Of a DNA stretch of 64,000 nucleotides, positions 51,787 through 59,915 are shown one piece after another. The stretch is from Piscinibacter gummiphilus (GTDB lineage: Bacteria; Pseudomonadota; Gammaproteobacteria; Burkholderiales; Burkholderiaceae_C), in the NCBI RefSeq assembly GCF_032681285.1, contig NZ_CP136336.1:545001-609000 (forward strand). Direction: 5' to 3'. The notes below the pieces were generated by a model. That model made no database searches. It saw only the letters and a program-made list of their open reading frames with translations, and was not told the origin of the DNA. The position numbers and the translations under genes were made by a program. The first letter of the stretch is position 1, and every line of letters starts with the position of its first letter.

Positions 51787-52155
51787 ATGTCCTACATCGA
51801 CGGTTTCGTGATCGCGGTTCCCACCGCCAACAAGCAGAAGTTCATCGACCACGCGCGCCATTTCGACGCGATGTTCATCGAGCTCGGCGCCATCCGCGTG
51901 ATCGAGGGTTGGGGCGACGACGTGCCCGACGGCAAGGTCACCGATTTCCGCCGCGCAGTGCAGGCCACGGCCGACGAAACGGTGGCGTTTTCGTGGGTCG
52001 AATGGCCCGACAAGGCCACCCGCGACGCCGGCATGAAGAAGATGATGGAAGACCCTCGCATGGATCCGTCCAAACCCGGCAACCCGCCGATGCCCTTCGA
52101 CGGCAAGCGGATGATCTTCGGCGGCTTCGAGCAGGTGGTCGAAGTGAAGGCTTGA
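51787..52155 (+). CDS. DUF1428 domain-containing protein
   Basis: The 122-aa protein MSYIDGFVIAVPTANKQKFI is typical of the DUF1428 (YbaA-like) family of dimeric ferredoxin-like proteins. VIEGWGDDVPDGKVTDFRRA and RMIFGGFEQVVEV are conserved elements. The function is unknown. The start follows a weak AGGAG-like sequence. It is separate from truD, which begins 41 bases later. Confidence 0.88.
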   Translation: MSYIDGFVIAVPTANKQKFIDHARHFDAMFIELGAIRVIEGWGDDVPDGKVTDFRRAVQATADETVAFSWVEWPDKATRDAGMKKMMEDPRMDPSKPGNPPMPFDGKRMIFGGFEQVVEVKA

Positions 52156-52195
52156 GCGGCCCGGGGGCGGTGACAATCACCGCCCCGGATTGCCC

Positions 52196-53239
52196 ATGAC
52201 CCACGCCCCCGACCCGACCCTGCCGCAGTGGCCCAGTGCTTATCCGGCCAGCGGTGCCACCGCCTTCCTGAAACGCCTCAACGAGGATTTCAGGGTGACC
52301 GAGTTGCCGCTGCAAGTGCCCTCCGGGGAAGGTGAACACCTCTGGCTGGACATCGAAAAGGACGGGGCCAACACCGCCTTCGTGGCCCAGCGGCTGGCCG
52401 AGGCGGTCGGCGTGCAGGAGCGCGACGTGGGCTATGCCGGCCTCAAGGACCGCTACGCCATCACCCGTCAGTGGTTCAGCCTCTACCTTCCCTATGGCAA
52501 AGAGAAACGCGAGACGCCCGACCTGACCCAGCTTCAGCACCCGGAATTCAAGGTGCTGGGCCAGCGCCGCCATGTGAAGAAGCTGCGCCCCGGTGATTTG
52601 CAGGGCAACCGATTCCGCATCGTGCTGCGTGACGTGAGCGGCGATCGCGACGCCATCGAGGCCAACCTCCAGGCCGTGGCATCACAGGGCGTGCCCAACT
52701 ATTTCGGTGCCCAGCGTTTCGGCTTCGACGGCGGCAACGTCGAGCAAGGCCGCGCCATGCTGGCGCGCGAGATCCGCGTGCGTAACCCGAAGAAGAAGGG
52801 CCTCTACCTCTCGGCGGTGCGCTCCTTCGTCTTCAACGAAGTGCTCGCGCTGCGAATCCAGCAGGGGCTGTGGGGCAAGGCCTTGCCCGGTGACGTGATG
52901 GACGAGGCTGGCCGGCCCACCGGGCCGCTCTGGGGTCGCGGCCGCGTGAGCACCTCCGATGAGGCGCAGGCACTGGAAAACGCAGTGGCGCAGCGCCACG
53001 CCACCTTGTGCGACGGCATGGAGCACGCAGGTCTCGACCAGGAGCGCCGCGCCCTGGTGGCGAGCCCGGCGGACATGTCCTGGGAATGGCTGCAAGCCGA
53101 TCAACTGGTGCTCATGTTCTCGTTGCCGGCGGGGACCTACGCCACGTCGGTCCTGAACGAAATCCTCAGCACCACGGAACCTGACCGGCACACCGAGAGC
53201 GATTCTGCGGCCCTGGGTGACGCTGCCGAGCCTCTCTGA
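52196..53239 (+). CDS. truD: tRNA pseudouridine(13) synthase TruD
   Basis: TruD isomerises U13 of tRNA-Glu. The 347-aa protein has FLKRLNEDFRVTELPLQVP near the start, the catalytic loop VGYAGLKDRYAITRQWFSL with Asp85, the RNA-binding GQRRHVKKLRPGDLQGNRFR and the insertion-domain motif VPNYFGAQRFGFDGGN. ATG at 52196 (MTHAPD) is used instead of an in-frame TTG two codons upstream. Confidence 0.95.
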   Translation: MTHAPDPTLPQWPSAYPASGATAFLKRLNEDFRVTELPLQVPSGEGEHLWLDIEKDGANTAFVAQRLAEAVGVQERDVGYAGLKDRYAITRQWFSLYLPYGKEKRETPDLTQLQHPEFKVLGQRRHVKKLRPGDLQGNRFRIVLRDVSGDRDAIEANLQAVASQGVPNYFGAQRFGFDGGNVEQGRAMLAREIRVRNPKKKGLYLSAVRSFVFNEVLALRIQQGLWGKALPGDVMDEAGRPTGPLWGRGRVSTSDEAQALENAVAQRHATLCDGMEHAGLDQERRALVASPADMSWEWLQADQLVLMFSLPAGTYATSVLNEILSTTEPDRHTESDSAALGDAAEPL

Positions 53240-53340
53240 TATTTCTTCAACGCTGTCACAGCGCCTTCGCGTCAAACGTCTTGTGAGCAGGAGGTCGGCT
53301 TCGGCCTCCGTCCACCATTCACATCGAAGGAAGCTGATTC

Positions 53341-53790
53341 ATGAATCGCGCTGTTTGGTTCCAAGCATCGCCTGAGGGCGCCAAGGCTGTCGGGGCGCTG
53401 CACCACTTCGTCACCAAGAGCACCGGCCTTCCGAGCTTGCTGACGCACCTGGTCTTCCTGCGCGTGTCGCAGATCAACGGCTGCGCACATTGCATCGACA
53501 TCCACACCCGAGACCTGATCGCCGAAGGCATGTCGGTCGAGAAGGTGGTGCTCGTTCCCGTGTGGCGCGAAGCTGAATACCTCTTCTCCGAGCAGGAGCG
53601 CGCCGCGCTGGCGTGGTCGGAGGAGGTGACGCTCGTGAGCCAGACCCACGCCTCCGATGACGCATATGCGGCCGCATTGGCCGTGTTCGGCGAGAAGGAT
53701 CTGGTGGAGCTGACGCTCACGATTGCCGCGATGAATGCCATCAATCGCATGGGCATCAGTTTTCGCATGAAGCCGCGCGCCAAGGCGTGA
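53341..53790 (+). CDS. carboxymuconolactone decarboxylase (AhpD-like) family protein
   Basis: The 149-aa protein has the AhpD-type redox motif NGCAHCIDIHTRDLI (Cys48, Cys51, His55). It belongs to the CMD family as a small peroxidase-related thiol protein rather than a ring-cleavage enzyme, since the CxxC is intact. It probably acts in peroxide or alkylhydroperoxide reduction. It stands alone. Confidence 0.88.
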   Translation: MNRAVWFQASPEGAKAVGALHHFVTKSTGLPSLLTHLVFLRVSQINGCAHCIDIHTRDLIAEGMSVEKVVLVPVWREAEYLFSEQERAALAWSEEVTLVSQTHASDDAYAAALAVFGEKDLVELTLTIAAMNAINRMGISFRMKPRAKA

Positions 53791-53846
53791 AGAGTGGATG
53801 GCCGCGCGCTGCTTGCGATCGACCGTCACCACTGCAAAGCGGCTCT

Positions 53847-54812
53847 CTACGGCGGCCCGCTCGCCAGCAGTTCCGCCATGTCGCGCTGCCCCGGGAGCCG
53901 CGCCCGCTTCGGGTCGGGGTGCACCCGCCGGATCCACACGCCCAGGACTCGCGCACCGAAGCGCGCCTGCAGCTCCGCATAACTCTCGGGGTCGCGCTCC
54001 CCGTCGTCGCCCAGCAGGGCGAAGCGGGTCTGCGGGAAGGCCTCGAAGATGGCGCTCGCGCGCCGCACCTTGTAGGCCTGCTGGTCGGCGAGCGGGTCGG
54101 TGCTGGCGGCGCTCACTTCCTTCAGCTGCAGCACGCCTTGCGGGAAACCGTGTTGGCGCAGGAAGCGGCGCACGCTGTCGGTGAGCTGGCGCGGCGAGGC
54201 CGAGATGTAGAACACCGGCGTGGCCTCGGGGCGCGGGTTGCGCTTGGTCCACGCGGTGAGCAGTGCGGCCATGCCGCCCACCGGCTCGCGTGCCTCGGGC
54301 GGCACGGTGAGGCTGTTGCGCAGCAGGCGCGTGGTCTGGTTGACCTCGCTCACGAGCAGGGTGTCGTCGAGGTCGGAGATCACGCCCACGGTGTTGGCCG
54401 GGTCGTGCACCAGCAGGTGGGCCGCGCTGCTGGGCGCGGGCTCGCTGTCGATGCGGTGCCAGCCCGGCGCCGGTGAACCCGGCAGCAGCGGCTGGCTCGC
54501 GCGCAGCTCCCAGTAGCCCTGGTCGTCGGCGCGTGTCTGCCAGCGCAGGCCGCCCACCGTCCAGCGCACCGAGCCCTCTTCGCCGCCGGTGAAGAGCAGC
54601 CGGCTGTTGCGGTAGAGGCTGCTGCGCACGCCGCTGTCGGCCCGGGGGCCGCGGCGCTTCTCGACCAGGCGGCCCGAGAACACCACACCCTGGGTGGTGG
54701 CCCAGGCGTCGTCGACGATGTTGTGCAGCGGGTCGTCGTCTGCCTGCGCGGCCCAAGGCAGGCCGAGCGCGATCAGCGGCGCGAGGCAGAGGCGGCGTCG
54801 GCTGAGCGTCAT
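53847..54812 (-). CDS. App1-family phosphatase (DUF2183), exported
   Basis: The 321-aa protein has an N-terminal signal with a twin-arginine-like RRRLCLAPL motif and an App1-type domain. That domain carries the HAD-like active-site motif VISDLDDTLLVSEVNQTTRL (Asp-x-Asp), FYISASPRQLTDSVRRFLRQ and LLGDDGERDPESYAEL. Yeast App1 dephosphorylates phosphatidate and related lipids. Its ATG overlaps the stop of the adjacent glycolipid synthase-like gene (ATGA). Confidence 0.82.
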   Translation of the reverse strand: MTLSRRRLCLAPLIALGLPWAAQADDDPLHNIVDDAWATTQGVVFSGRLVEKRRGPRADSGVRSSLYRNSRLLFTGGEEGSVRWTVGGLRWQTRADDQGYWELRASQPLLPGSPAPGWHRIDSEPAPSSAAHLLVHDPANTVGVISDLDDTLLVSEVNQTTRLLRNSLTVPPEAREPVGGMAALLTAWTKRNPRPEATPVFYISASPRQLTDSVRRFLRQHGFPQGVLQLKEVSAASTDPLADQQAYKVRRASAIFEAFPQTRFALLGDDGERDPESYAELQARFGARVLGVWIRRVHPDPKRARLPGQRDMAELLASGPP

Positions 54813-55948
54813 GCGCCGAGAGCCGCGACCAGCCGGCGTGCCACGTCGATTGCCGCCTGCGGGCGGGCGATGCGCTCGGCGTTGGCGCGCATGTCGGCCA
54901 TGCGCTTGGCATCGCCGAGCCAGCGCGCGAGGTGCCAGGCGGCATCGGGCTCGTCGTGCAGCCGCACGGCCGCGCCTTCTTCGAGCAGGTAGTCGCAATT
55001 GCGCTGCTCCTGGCCGGGGATGGGCGCGACGAGCGCCATCGGCTTGCCCTTGGCCAGCACTTCGTTGGTGGTGAGGCCGCCGGGCTTGGTGACCACGAGG
55101 TCGGCCGCGTCCATCAGCTGGTGGATGTTGGTGACGAAGCCGTGCACGGTGACGGGCAGCTTCAAGGTCTTGGCCCGCTCGCGGCAGGCGGCTTCGAGTT
55201 CGGCGTTGCGCCCGGCCACGACCACCAGACTCAGGCCACAGTCGTCACCGGCAAACGAGTCGAGCATGGCCACCAGCGGCCCCACGCCGAAGCCGCCCGA
55301 GAGCAGCAGCACGGTGGGCCGCTCGGGCAGGCCGAGCGTGGCGCGCATTGCCGCGGCGGGCGTGCGCTCGGCGAACACCGGGTCGATGGGAATGCCGCTC
55401 ACGCTGATGCGTTCGGCCGCGATGCCCTTGCGTTGCAGCTCGCGCGCACCCACCTCGGTGGCCACGTGGTAGTGGTCGATGTGCGGGTAGACCCAGAAGG
55501 CATGCGGGCTCACGTCGGTCACCACGGCGTGCACCGGGGTCGCGAGCTTGCCGCGGCCTTTCAGGTCCGACAGCAGCGCCATCGGCAGGAAATGCGTGCA
55601 CAGGATGGCGCGCGGCTGCGTGGCGGCCAGCAGGTCCTTGAAGCGGGTGCTGTTGGCCTTGTCGAAGGCCAAGCGCGCGCGGGTGGTCTTGCTGCGCGGT
55701 GGCTTCACCACGTCGTAGCGGTCGTAGAGGTGCCCCCACAGCTCGGGCGCACGCTGCACGAGGTCGATGTAGGCCTGCGCGTAGAGCTTGCGGAAGAGGC
55801 TGCTGGTGCAGGCGAGCGTGTCGACCGTGTGGTGCGCGGGGGCACCGAGCTGGCGCAGCGCGGCCGAGACGGCCTGCGCCGCACGGGTGTGGCCGGCACC
55901 GGCGGTGGCGTGGAGCAGCAGCAGCGGCGCGGGGGTGAGGTCGTTCAT
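54809..55948 (-). CDS. MGDG synthase-like diacylglycerol glycosyltransferase
   Basis: The 379-aa GT28-like protein has the family N-terminal LLLLHATAGAGHTRAAQAVS, HAVVTDVSPHAFWVYPHIDH and, in the C-terminal donor domain, TVLLLSGGFGVGPLVAMLDS and DLVVTKPGGLTTNEVLAKGK. Enzymes of this type use diacylglycerol as acceptor. The coupled App1-type phosphatase could provide diacylglycerol from phosphatidate, although its signal sequence would put it in another compartment. Acceptor and sugar are unproven. Confidence 0.83.
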   Translation of the reverse strand: MNDLTPAPLLLLHATAGAGHTRAAQAVSAALRQLGAPAHHTVDTLACTSSLFRKLYAQAYIDLVQRAPELWGHLYDRYDVVKPPRSKTTRARLAFDKANSTRFKDLLAATQPRAILCTHFLPMALLSDLKGRGKLATPVHAVVTDVSPHAFWVYPHIDHYHVATEVGARELQRKGIAAERISVSGIPIDPVFAERTPAAAMRATLGLPERPTVLLLSGGFGVGPLVAMLDSFAGDDCGLSLVVVAGRNAELEAACRERAKTLKLPVTVHGFVTNIHQLMDAADLVVTKPGGLTTNEVLAKGKPMALVAPIPGQEQRNCDYLLEEGAAVRLHDEPDAAWHLARWLGDAKRMADMRANAERIARPQAAIDVARRLVAALGA

Positions 55949-55967
55949 CGTGAAAGCTTGTGGCGGG

Positions 55968-58805
55968 TCAGGGCTCGCTGCGCTTGAGTTCGAGTTCGGC
56001 GAACGCGAACTCGCGGTAGGGCGTGGCCTGCAGGTCGACGGTGCGGCGGAACATGCGCTTGGCTTCCGACGTCTTGCCCGCGAGCAGCAGCTGCTGGCCC
56101 ATGTAGAAGTAGGCCTCGCTCAGGTTGAGGCGCTCCATCGACTTGTTTTCCTTCGCGCGCTCGATCACCTCGTCTTGCGAGGCCTCGCCGGCGAGGTAGT
56201 GCACCAGCACGCCGGGCCAGCTGCCGCGGCTCACGTCGGGCAGGTGCGGCAGCACCACCGAGCGGCCTTTGCCGCCGGCCTTCTGCGACGCGATGTAGAG
56301 CCACGACAAGGCGAACACCCGGTCGTTGCCCGAGGACTCCTGCACCGCCTGGTTGAAGTTGCGCTCCGCGTCGGCGAGCTCGCCCTGGTAGTACTGCGCG
56401 TTGCCGAGGCCCATCGCCAGCGCGGCGCGGTTGTTGGGGTTGGTGAACTGCTGCATGGCGCTCAGGGCCTCGCCGCCGCGGCCGAGCGACATGAGCGCGA
56501 GGCCGCGGGTGTAGTGCGAGTAGCGCGCCTCGGGGGCGCTCGCGAGCGCACGGTCGGCGTCGGCGAGCGTGGCGTCGTGGTCGGCGAGGTTGCTGTTGGC
56601 GATGGCGCGGCGCTCGAGCAGCTGGCCCACCAGCGGGCCGCTGTCGCCCACCTGGCGCAGCAGCTCGCTGGCGAAGAGCCGCTCCACTTCCTGGCGCACG
56701 ACCAGCTCGCGCAGCGTGTCGGCCTGGCGGCCAAGCTTCTGGGTCACGCGGCGGTCGATCTCGTCGAACTGCGCGCGCAGCGGTTCCATGCTCAGGAGCG
56801 GCAGGCGCACGCTCACGCCGCCGAGCCGGCGCGCGGTCTGCAGCTTCTCGCGAAAGCCGTTCAGGTCGGCCGGCTGCACCTCGTCGCTGCGGCGCTCGTA
56901 GGTCAGCAGGTAGTCGAAGCTGTTGCCGTTGACCTCGTAGCGGCTGGCCACGCGGAAGTGCTTGTCGACCACTTCCGAAGGCGGCGGTGGAGGTGCCGTG
57001 AAGCGCTGCGGTGCGATCGCGCGCAGGCGCTGCCGCACCTGCACCGGCTGGTCGACGAGGAAGGGCATCTCGCGCCGCAGCTCGCGCGGGCCGACCAGGC
57101 TGTCGAGCAGCTCGAGCGCCGGCAGCTCGACGGCGAGCGCCCCGCGGTCGTACTGGCCGAGGCCCGGGGCTTCGTACTTCAGCTCCAGCTGGAAGATGTT
57201 GGTGTCGCGGTTGTCGCGCACCGTGGGCGAGCCCACCGCCTTCAGCCCCGGCAGCATGCGCGCATATGCGCCGGCGATGGCACCGGCCAGCCGCTCGGCG
57301 CCACCCGCCTCCACGCCGGCCCGCCAGCCCTCGGCCGCGAGCCCGCGAGCGCGCAGGGTGGTGGTGAAGGTGGGCGTGCGCTTGAGGTCGGAGGCATCCC
57401 ACACCGAATCCCACTCGAGGGTGTAGGCCTGCGAGGGGCCGGGGCCCACCCTCACGAGCCCGGTGGTGCTCGGGCTCACCACCAGCCCCATGCCGTAGGA
57501 CGCAACACCGCGCGTCTGCAGCTGCCGCCCTTGCTTCTGCATGGTGGGGTCGATCCAGTAGACGGTGCCGTCGAGCGTGAGCTGCGTGATGACGTGGTCG
57601 AACTGGTCGTGCGCGGGCAGGTAGTCGGCGACGCCGCGGTTGCGGCCCACCGAGATCAGCACCGGCCTGGCTTCGAAGCCCAGGCGCTGCAGGATGGCGT
57701 TGAGCAGCGCGGTCTTGTCCTTGCAATCGCCCAGGCGCTCGGCGAGCGTGCGTGCAGGCGGCTTCGGGCGGTGCGAGCTTTCGCCCAGGCTCACGCTGAA
57801 GTAGCGCACTTCGTCTTGCACGAACTCGATCACCTCGGAGGCGAGGCGCTCGCGCGGCAGGCCCTTGGCGCGCCAGGCCTCGATGCGGCCCTGCAGCTCG
57901 GCGCCAAGGTCGCCCGGGGTGGCGAAGAGGTCTTCGGCCCAGGCGGCGACCTGCTGCCAGTCGGCGTAGTCGCTCACGTGCAGCGCGGGGTAGACCTTGA
58001 ACCACGGCGGCGTCTGTTCCTCGGCGATGACGGGCGGGATGTTGCGGCGGGTGAGCGTGAGCACCTGGCGCCCACCCTGCGTGCTGCGCTCGAAGGTCGC
58101 ATCGCTGCGGATGCCACGCGTGTGCAGCGTGCGGCCAGCGGGGGCTTCGAGGCGCACCTGGAGCTCGTCGACGGCGGCCGGGTGGCCGAGCTGGAAGGTG
58201 TCGGCGTAGTGGCCCTTGTAGATGGGGTTGGTGCCGTGCACGGTGTAGGCCACTTCGACCGCATCGCCCACGCGCACGTCGTTGAGCAGCACCAGCAGGG
58301 TCTGCACGCCGGTGAGCGTCATGCGCTCCAGGCCTTCCTCGCGCCGCAGCAGCTCGATGCGGGCGTCTTTCAGGCGGTCGAGCCGCGCGCCGTTGCGCAG
58401 CACCACCGCTTCGTGCAGCGAGACGGTCTGGAAGGCGGGGTTGAAGTAGACCTGGACCTTCGACACCGCCTGCACGCCCGCCGAGTCGCTGATGGCCAGG
58501 CGCGTGTGGGTGTAGGCATGCTCGCCGCCGTCGGCGGTGAGCTGCGTCTGGTAGTCCATCAGCGTGATGCGGTAGCCAGGCGAGGTGGTGGTCGGCGCGG
58601 CCGCTGCGGCGGAAGGCTTGATCGGCTTCACCCAGGCCGGTGTGCGCTCGATCTTGTAGCCCGCACCGCTGCGCGCCGGGGCCTTGCTGGAGGTGGGCGA
58701 TTGCGCCGAGGCGGTGGCGGGCAGCAGCGTTGCGGCCAGGCTCAGTGCCATGATGGCGAGGTGACGAAGAAGCGGAATGTGTGCAGCGTGTGGGCGTGGT
58801 GGCAT
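55968..58805 (-). CDS. DUF3857 and transglutaminase domain protein, secreted
   Basis: The 945-aa protein has a signal peptide (cleavage near ATASAQS) and a DUF3857 beta-domain (about 75-270) containing DGGEHAYTHTRLAISDSAGV. A transglutaminase-like domain follows with the cysteine in RLGDCKDKTALLNAILQ, histidine in DQFDHVITQLTLDG and aspartate in YWIDPT, an intact Cys-His-Asp triad. Helical TPR-like repeats close the C-terminus, for example LALMSLGRGGEALSAMQQFT. The function is unknown; it may be a periplasmic protease or cross-linking enzyme. ATG 58805 (MPPRPHAA) gives a basic signal N-region. Confidence 0.83.
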   Translation of the reverse strand: MPPRPHAAHIPLLRHLAIMALSLAATLLPATASAQSPTSSKAPARSGAGYKIERTPAWVKPIKPSAAAAAPTTTSPGYRITLMDYQTQLTADGGEHAYTHTRLAISDSAGVQAVSKVQVYFNPAFQTVSLHEAVVLRNGARLDRLKDARIELLRREEGLERMTLTGVQTLLVLLNDVRVGDAVEVAYTVHGTNPIYKGHYADTFQLGHPAAVDELQVRLEAPAGRTLHTRGIRSDATFERSTQGGRQVLTLTRRNIPPVIAEEQTPPWFKVYPALHVSDYADWQQVAAWAEDLFATPGDLGAELQGRIEAWRAKGLPRERLASEVIEFVQDEVRYFSVSLGESSHRPKPPARTLAERLGDCKDKTALLNAILQRLGFEARPVLISVGRNRGVADYLPAHDQFDHVITQLTLDGTVYWIDPTMQKQGRQLQTRGVASYGMGLVVSPSTTGLVRVGPGPSQAYTLEWDSVWDASDLKRTPTFTTTLRARGLAAEGWRAGVEAGGAERLAGAIAGAYARMLPGLKAVGSPTVRDNRDTNIFQLELKYEAPGLGQYDRGALAVELPALELLDSLVGPRELRREMPFLVDQPVQVRQRLRAIAPQRFTAPPPPPSEVVDKHFRVASRYEVNGNSFDYLLTYERRSDEVQPADLNGFREKLQTARRLGGVSVRLPLLSMEPLRAQFDEIDRRVTQKLGRQADTLRELVVRQEVERLFASELLRQVGDSGPLVGQLLERRAIANSNLADHDATLADADRALASAPEARYSHYTRGLALMSLGRGGEALSAMQQFTNPNNRAALAMGLGNAQYYQGELADAERNFNQAVQESSGNDRVFALSWLYIASQKAGGKGRSVVLPHLPDVSRGSWPGVLVHYLAGEASQDEVIERAKENKSMERLNLSEAYFYMGQQLLLAGKTSEAKRMFRRTVDLQATPYREFAFAELELKRSEP

Positions 58806-58876
58806 GGGCAAACCTCGGGGCTGCGGCCATTATGGGGAGCGCATCTGGGTCGCGGGCTCGCACGTTCGGGGGTGTC

Positions 58877-59164
58877 GTGGCGTTTCGCGTGACGATCTTG
58901 GGCACCGGCCTGCATTTCGAAGCCGTGCCTGGCGAGACGCTGCTGGCGGCGGCCCGCCGGCAGGGCGTGCTGATGCCGAGCGCATGCCGCAACGGCACCT
59001 GCCGCGAGTGCCGCTGCCGCGTCGGCCAGGGGCAGGTGCGTCACACCATTGCGTGGCCCGGCCTCAGCGCCGACGAGAAACGGGAAGGCTGGGTCCTGCC
59101 CTGCGTGGCCGAGGCCGAGAGCGACGTGGAACTCGACGCGCCGCGGGCGAAAGCCGCGCCCTGA
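58877..59164 (+). CDS. plant-type 2Fe-2S ferredoxin
   Basis: The 95-aa protein has the cluster-binding CRNGTCRECRCRVGQG (C-x4-C-x2-C) and the fourth cysteine in LPCVAEAESD. It is a small electron carrier of the plant-like or YfaE type. The GTG at 58877 (V-A-F-R-V-T) has GGGGG upstream. An ATG further upstream (58832) is also in frame. Its partner oxygenase is not in the window. Confidence 0.85.
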   Translation: MAFRVTILGTGLHFEAVPGETLLAAARRQGVLMPSACRNGTCRECRCRVGQGQVRHTIAWPGLSADEKREGWVLPCVAEAESDVELDAPRAKAAP

Positions 59165-59169
59165 GCCGC

Positions 59170-59781
59170 TCAACCGCCCGAGAGGCTCTTCGCGTCGTGC
59201 GCGATCTGCGCGTCGAGGTGGCGCGTGCAGTCGACCAGCTCCAGCGCATGCGGCGGTGTGGCGCCGCAGATCGTGACCGAGGTGTTGCCCACGCGCAGCG
59301 GCATCGCGTCGGTGCCGAGCGGCAGGTGCTGCGCGAGCAGCGCGCGGATCACGAGGCCGTGGGTGACGACGGCGAGGTGGCCGTCGACGCGGCCGCGCAG
59401 CTCGACCATCTGCGCGAAGGCCTGCGCCACGCGCTGCTGGAAGGCCGCCACCGATTCGCCACCGGGGGGCGCTTCGGTCATGGTCAGCGGGTTGTAGGGC
59501 AGGCTGTCGTAGGGCTGGCCGCGGAGCGCGCCGAAATTGCGCTCGTGCAGCAGCGGCGTGGTCGTGACGGGCGCGCCGGTGGCGGCGGCGATGGCCTGCG
59601 CCGTCTGCAGGGCGCGCGGCAGGTCGCTCGTCAGGATGGCGGCGATCTTCAGGCCGGCGAGCCGCTGTGCCACCGCCTGGGCCTGCTTGAGGCCGGTCTC
59701 GCTGAGGGGCGTCTCGGCGGGCTGCAGGGTGCGCGCCACGTTGAGCGGCGTTTCGCCGTGGCGAACGAGGATGATGGACAT
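59170..59781 (-). CDS. histidine phosphatase family protein
   Basis: The 203-aa phosphoglycerate-mutase-like protein opens MSIILVRHGETPLN with the catalytic RHG. It has ILTSDLPRALQTAQAIA, ERNFGALRGQPYDSLPY and VVTHGLVIRALL with the second histidine. It could be a general phosphatase such as alpha-ribazole phosphatase-like CobC, but the context gives no pathway. Convergent with the ferredoxin gene. Confidence 0.88.
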   Translation of the reverse strand: MSIILVRHGETPLNVARTLQPAETPLSETGLKQAQAVAQRLAGLKIAAILTSDLPRALQTAQAIAAATGAPVTTTPLLHERNFGALRGQPYDSLPYNPLTMTEAPPGGESVAAFQQRVAQAFAQMVELRGRVDGHLAVVTHGLVIRALLAQHLPLGTDAMPLRVGNTSVTICGATPPHALELVDCTRHLDAQIAHDAKSLSGG

Positions 59782-59915
59782 GGGGGTCTGCTGCAGCTCG
59801 GGAGGCCCGATTCTGCGCACACTCGCGAAACCCGTGCAGCCACCTTGGCGACGCACGTGAATGGCGCGGGAATGCGAGACTGTGCAGCGCGATCCTCCAG
59901 GCTCACAGTGCTGCC

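Noticed and set aside
55788..58892. A long plus-strand open frame opposite the DUF3857 gene.
   Set aside because: It is antisense to a protein with an intact transglutaminase triad and has no family match or ribosome site.
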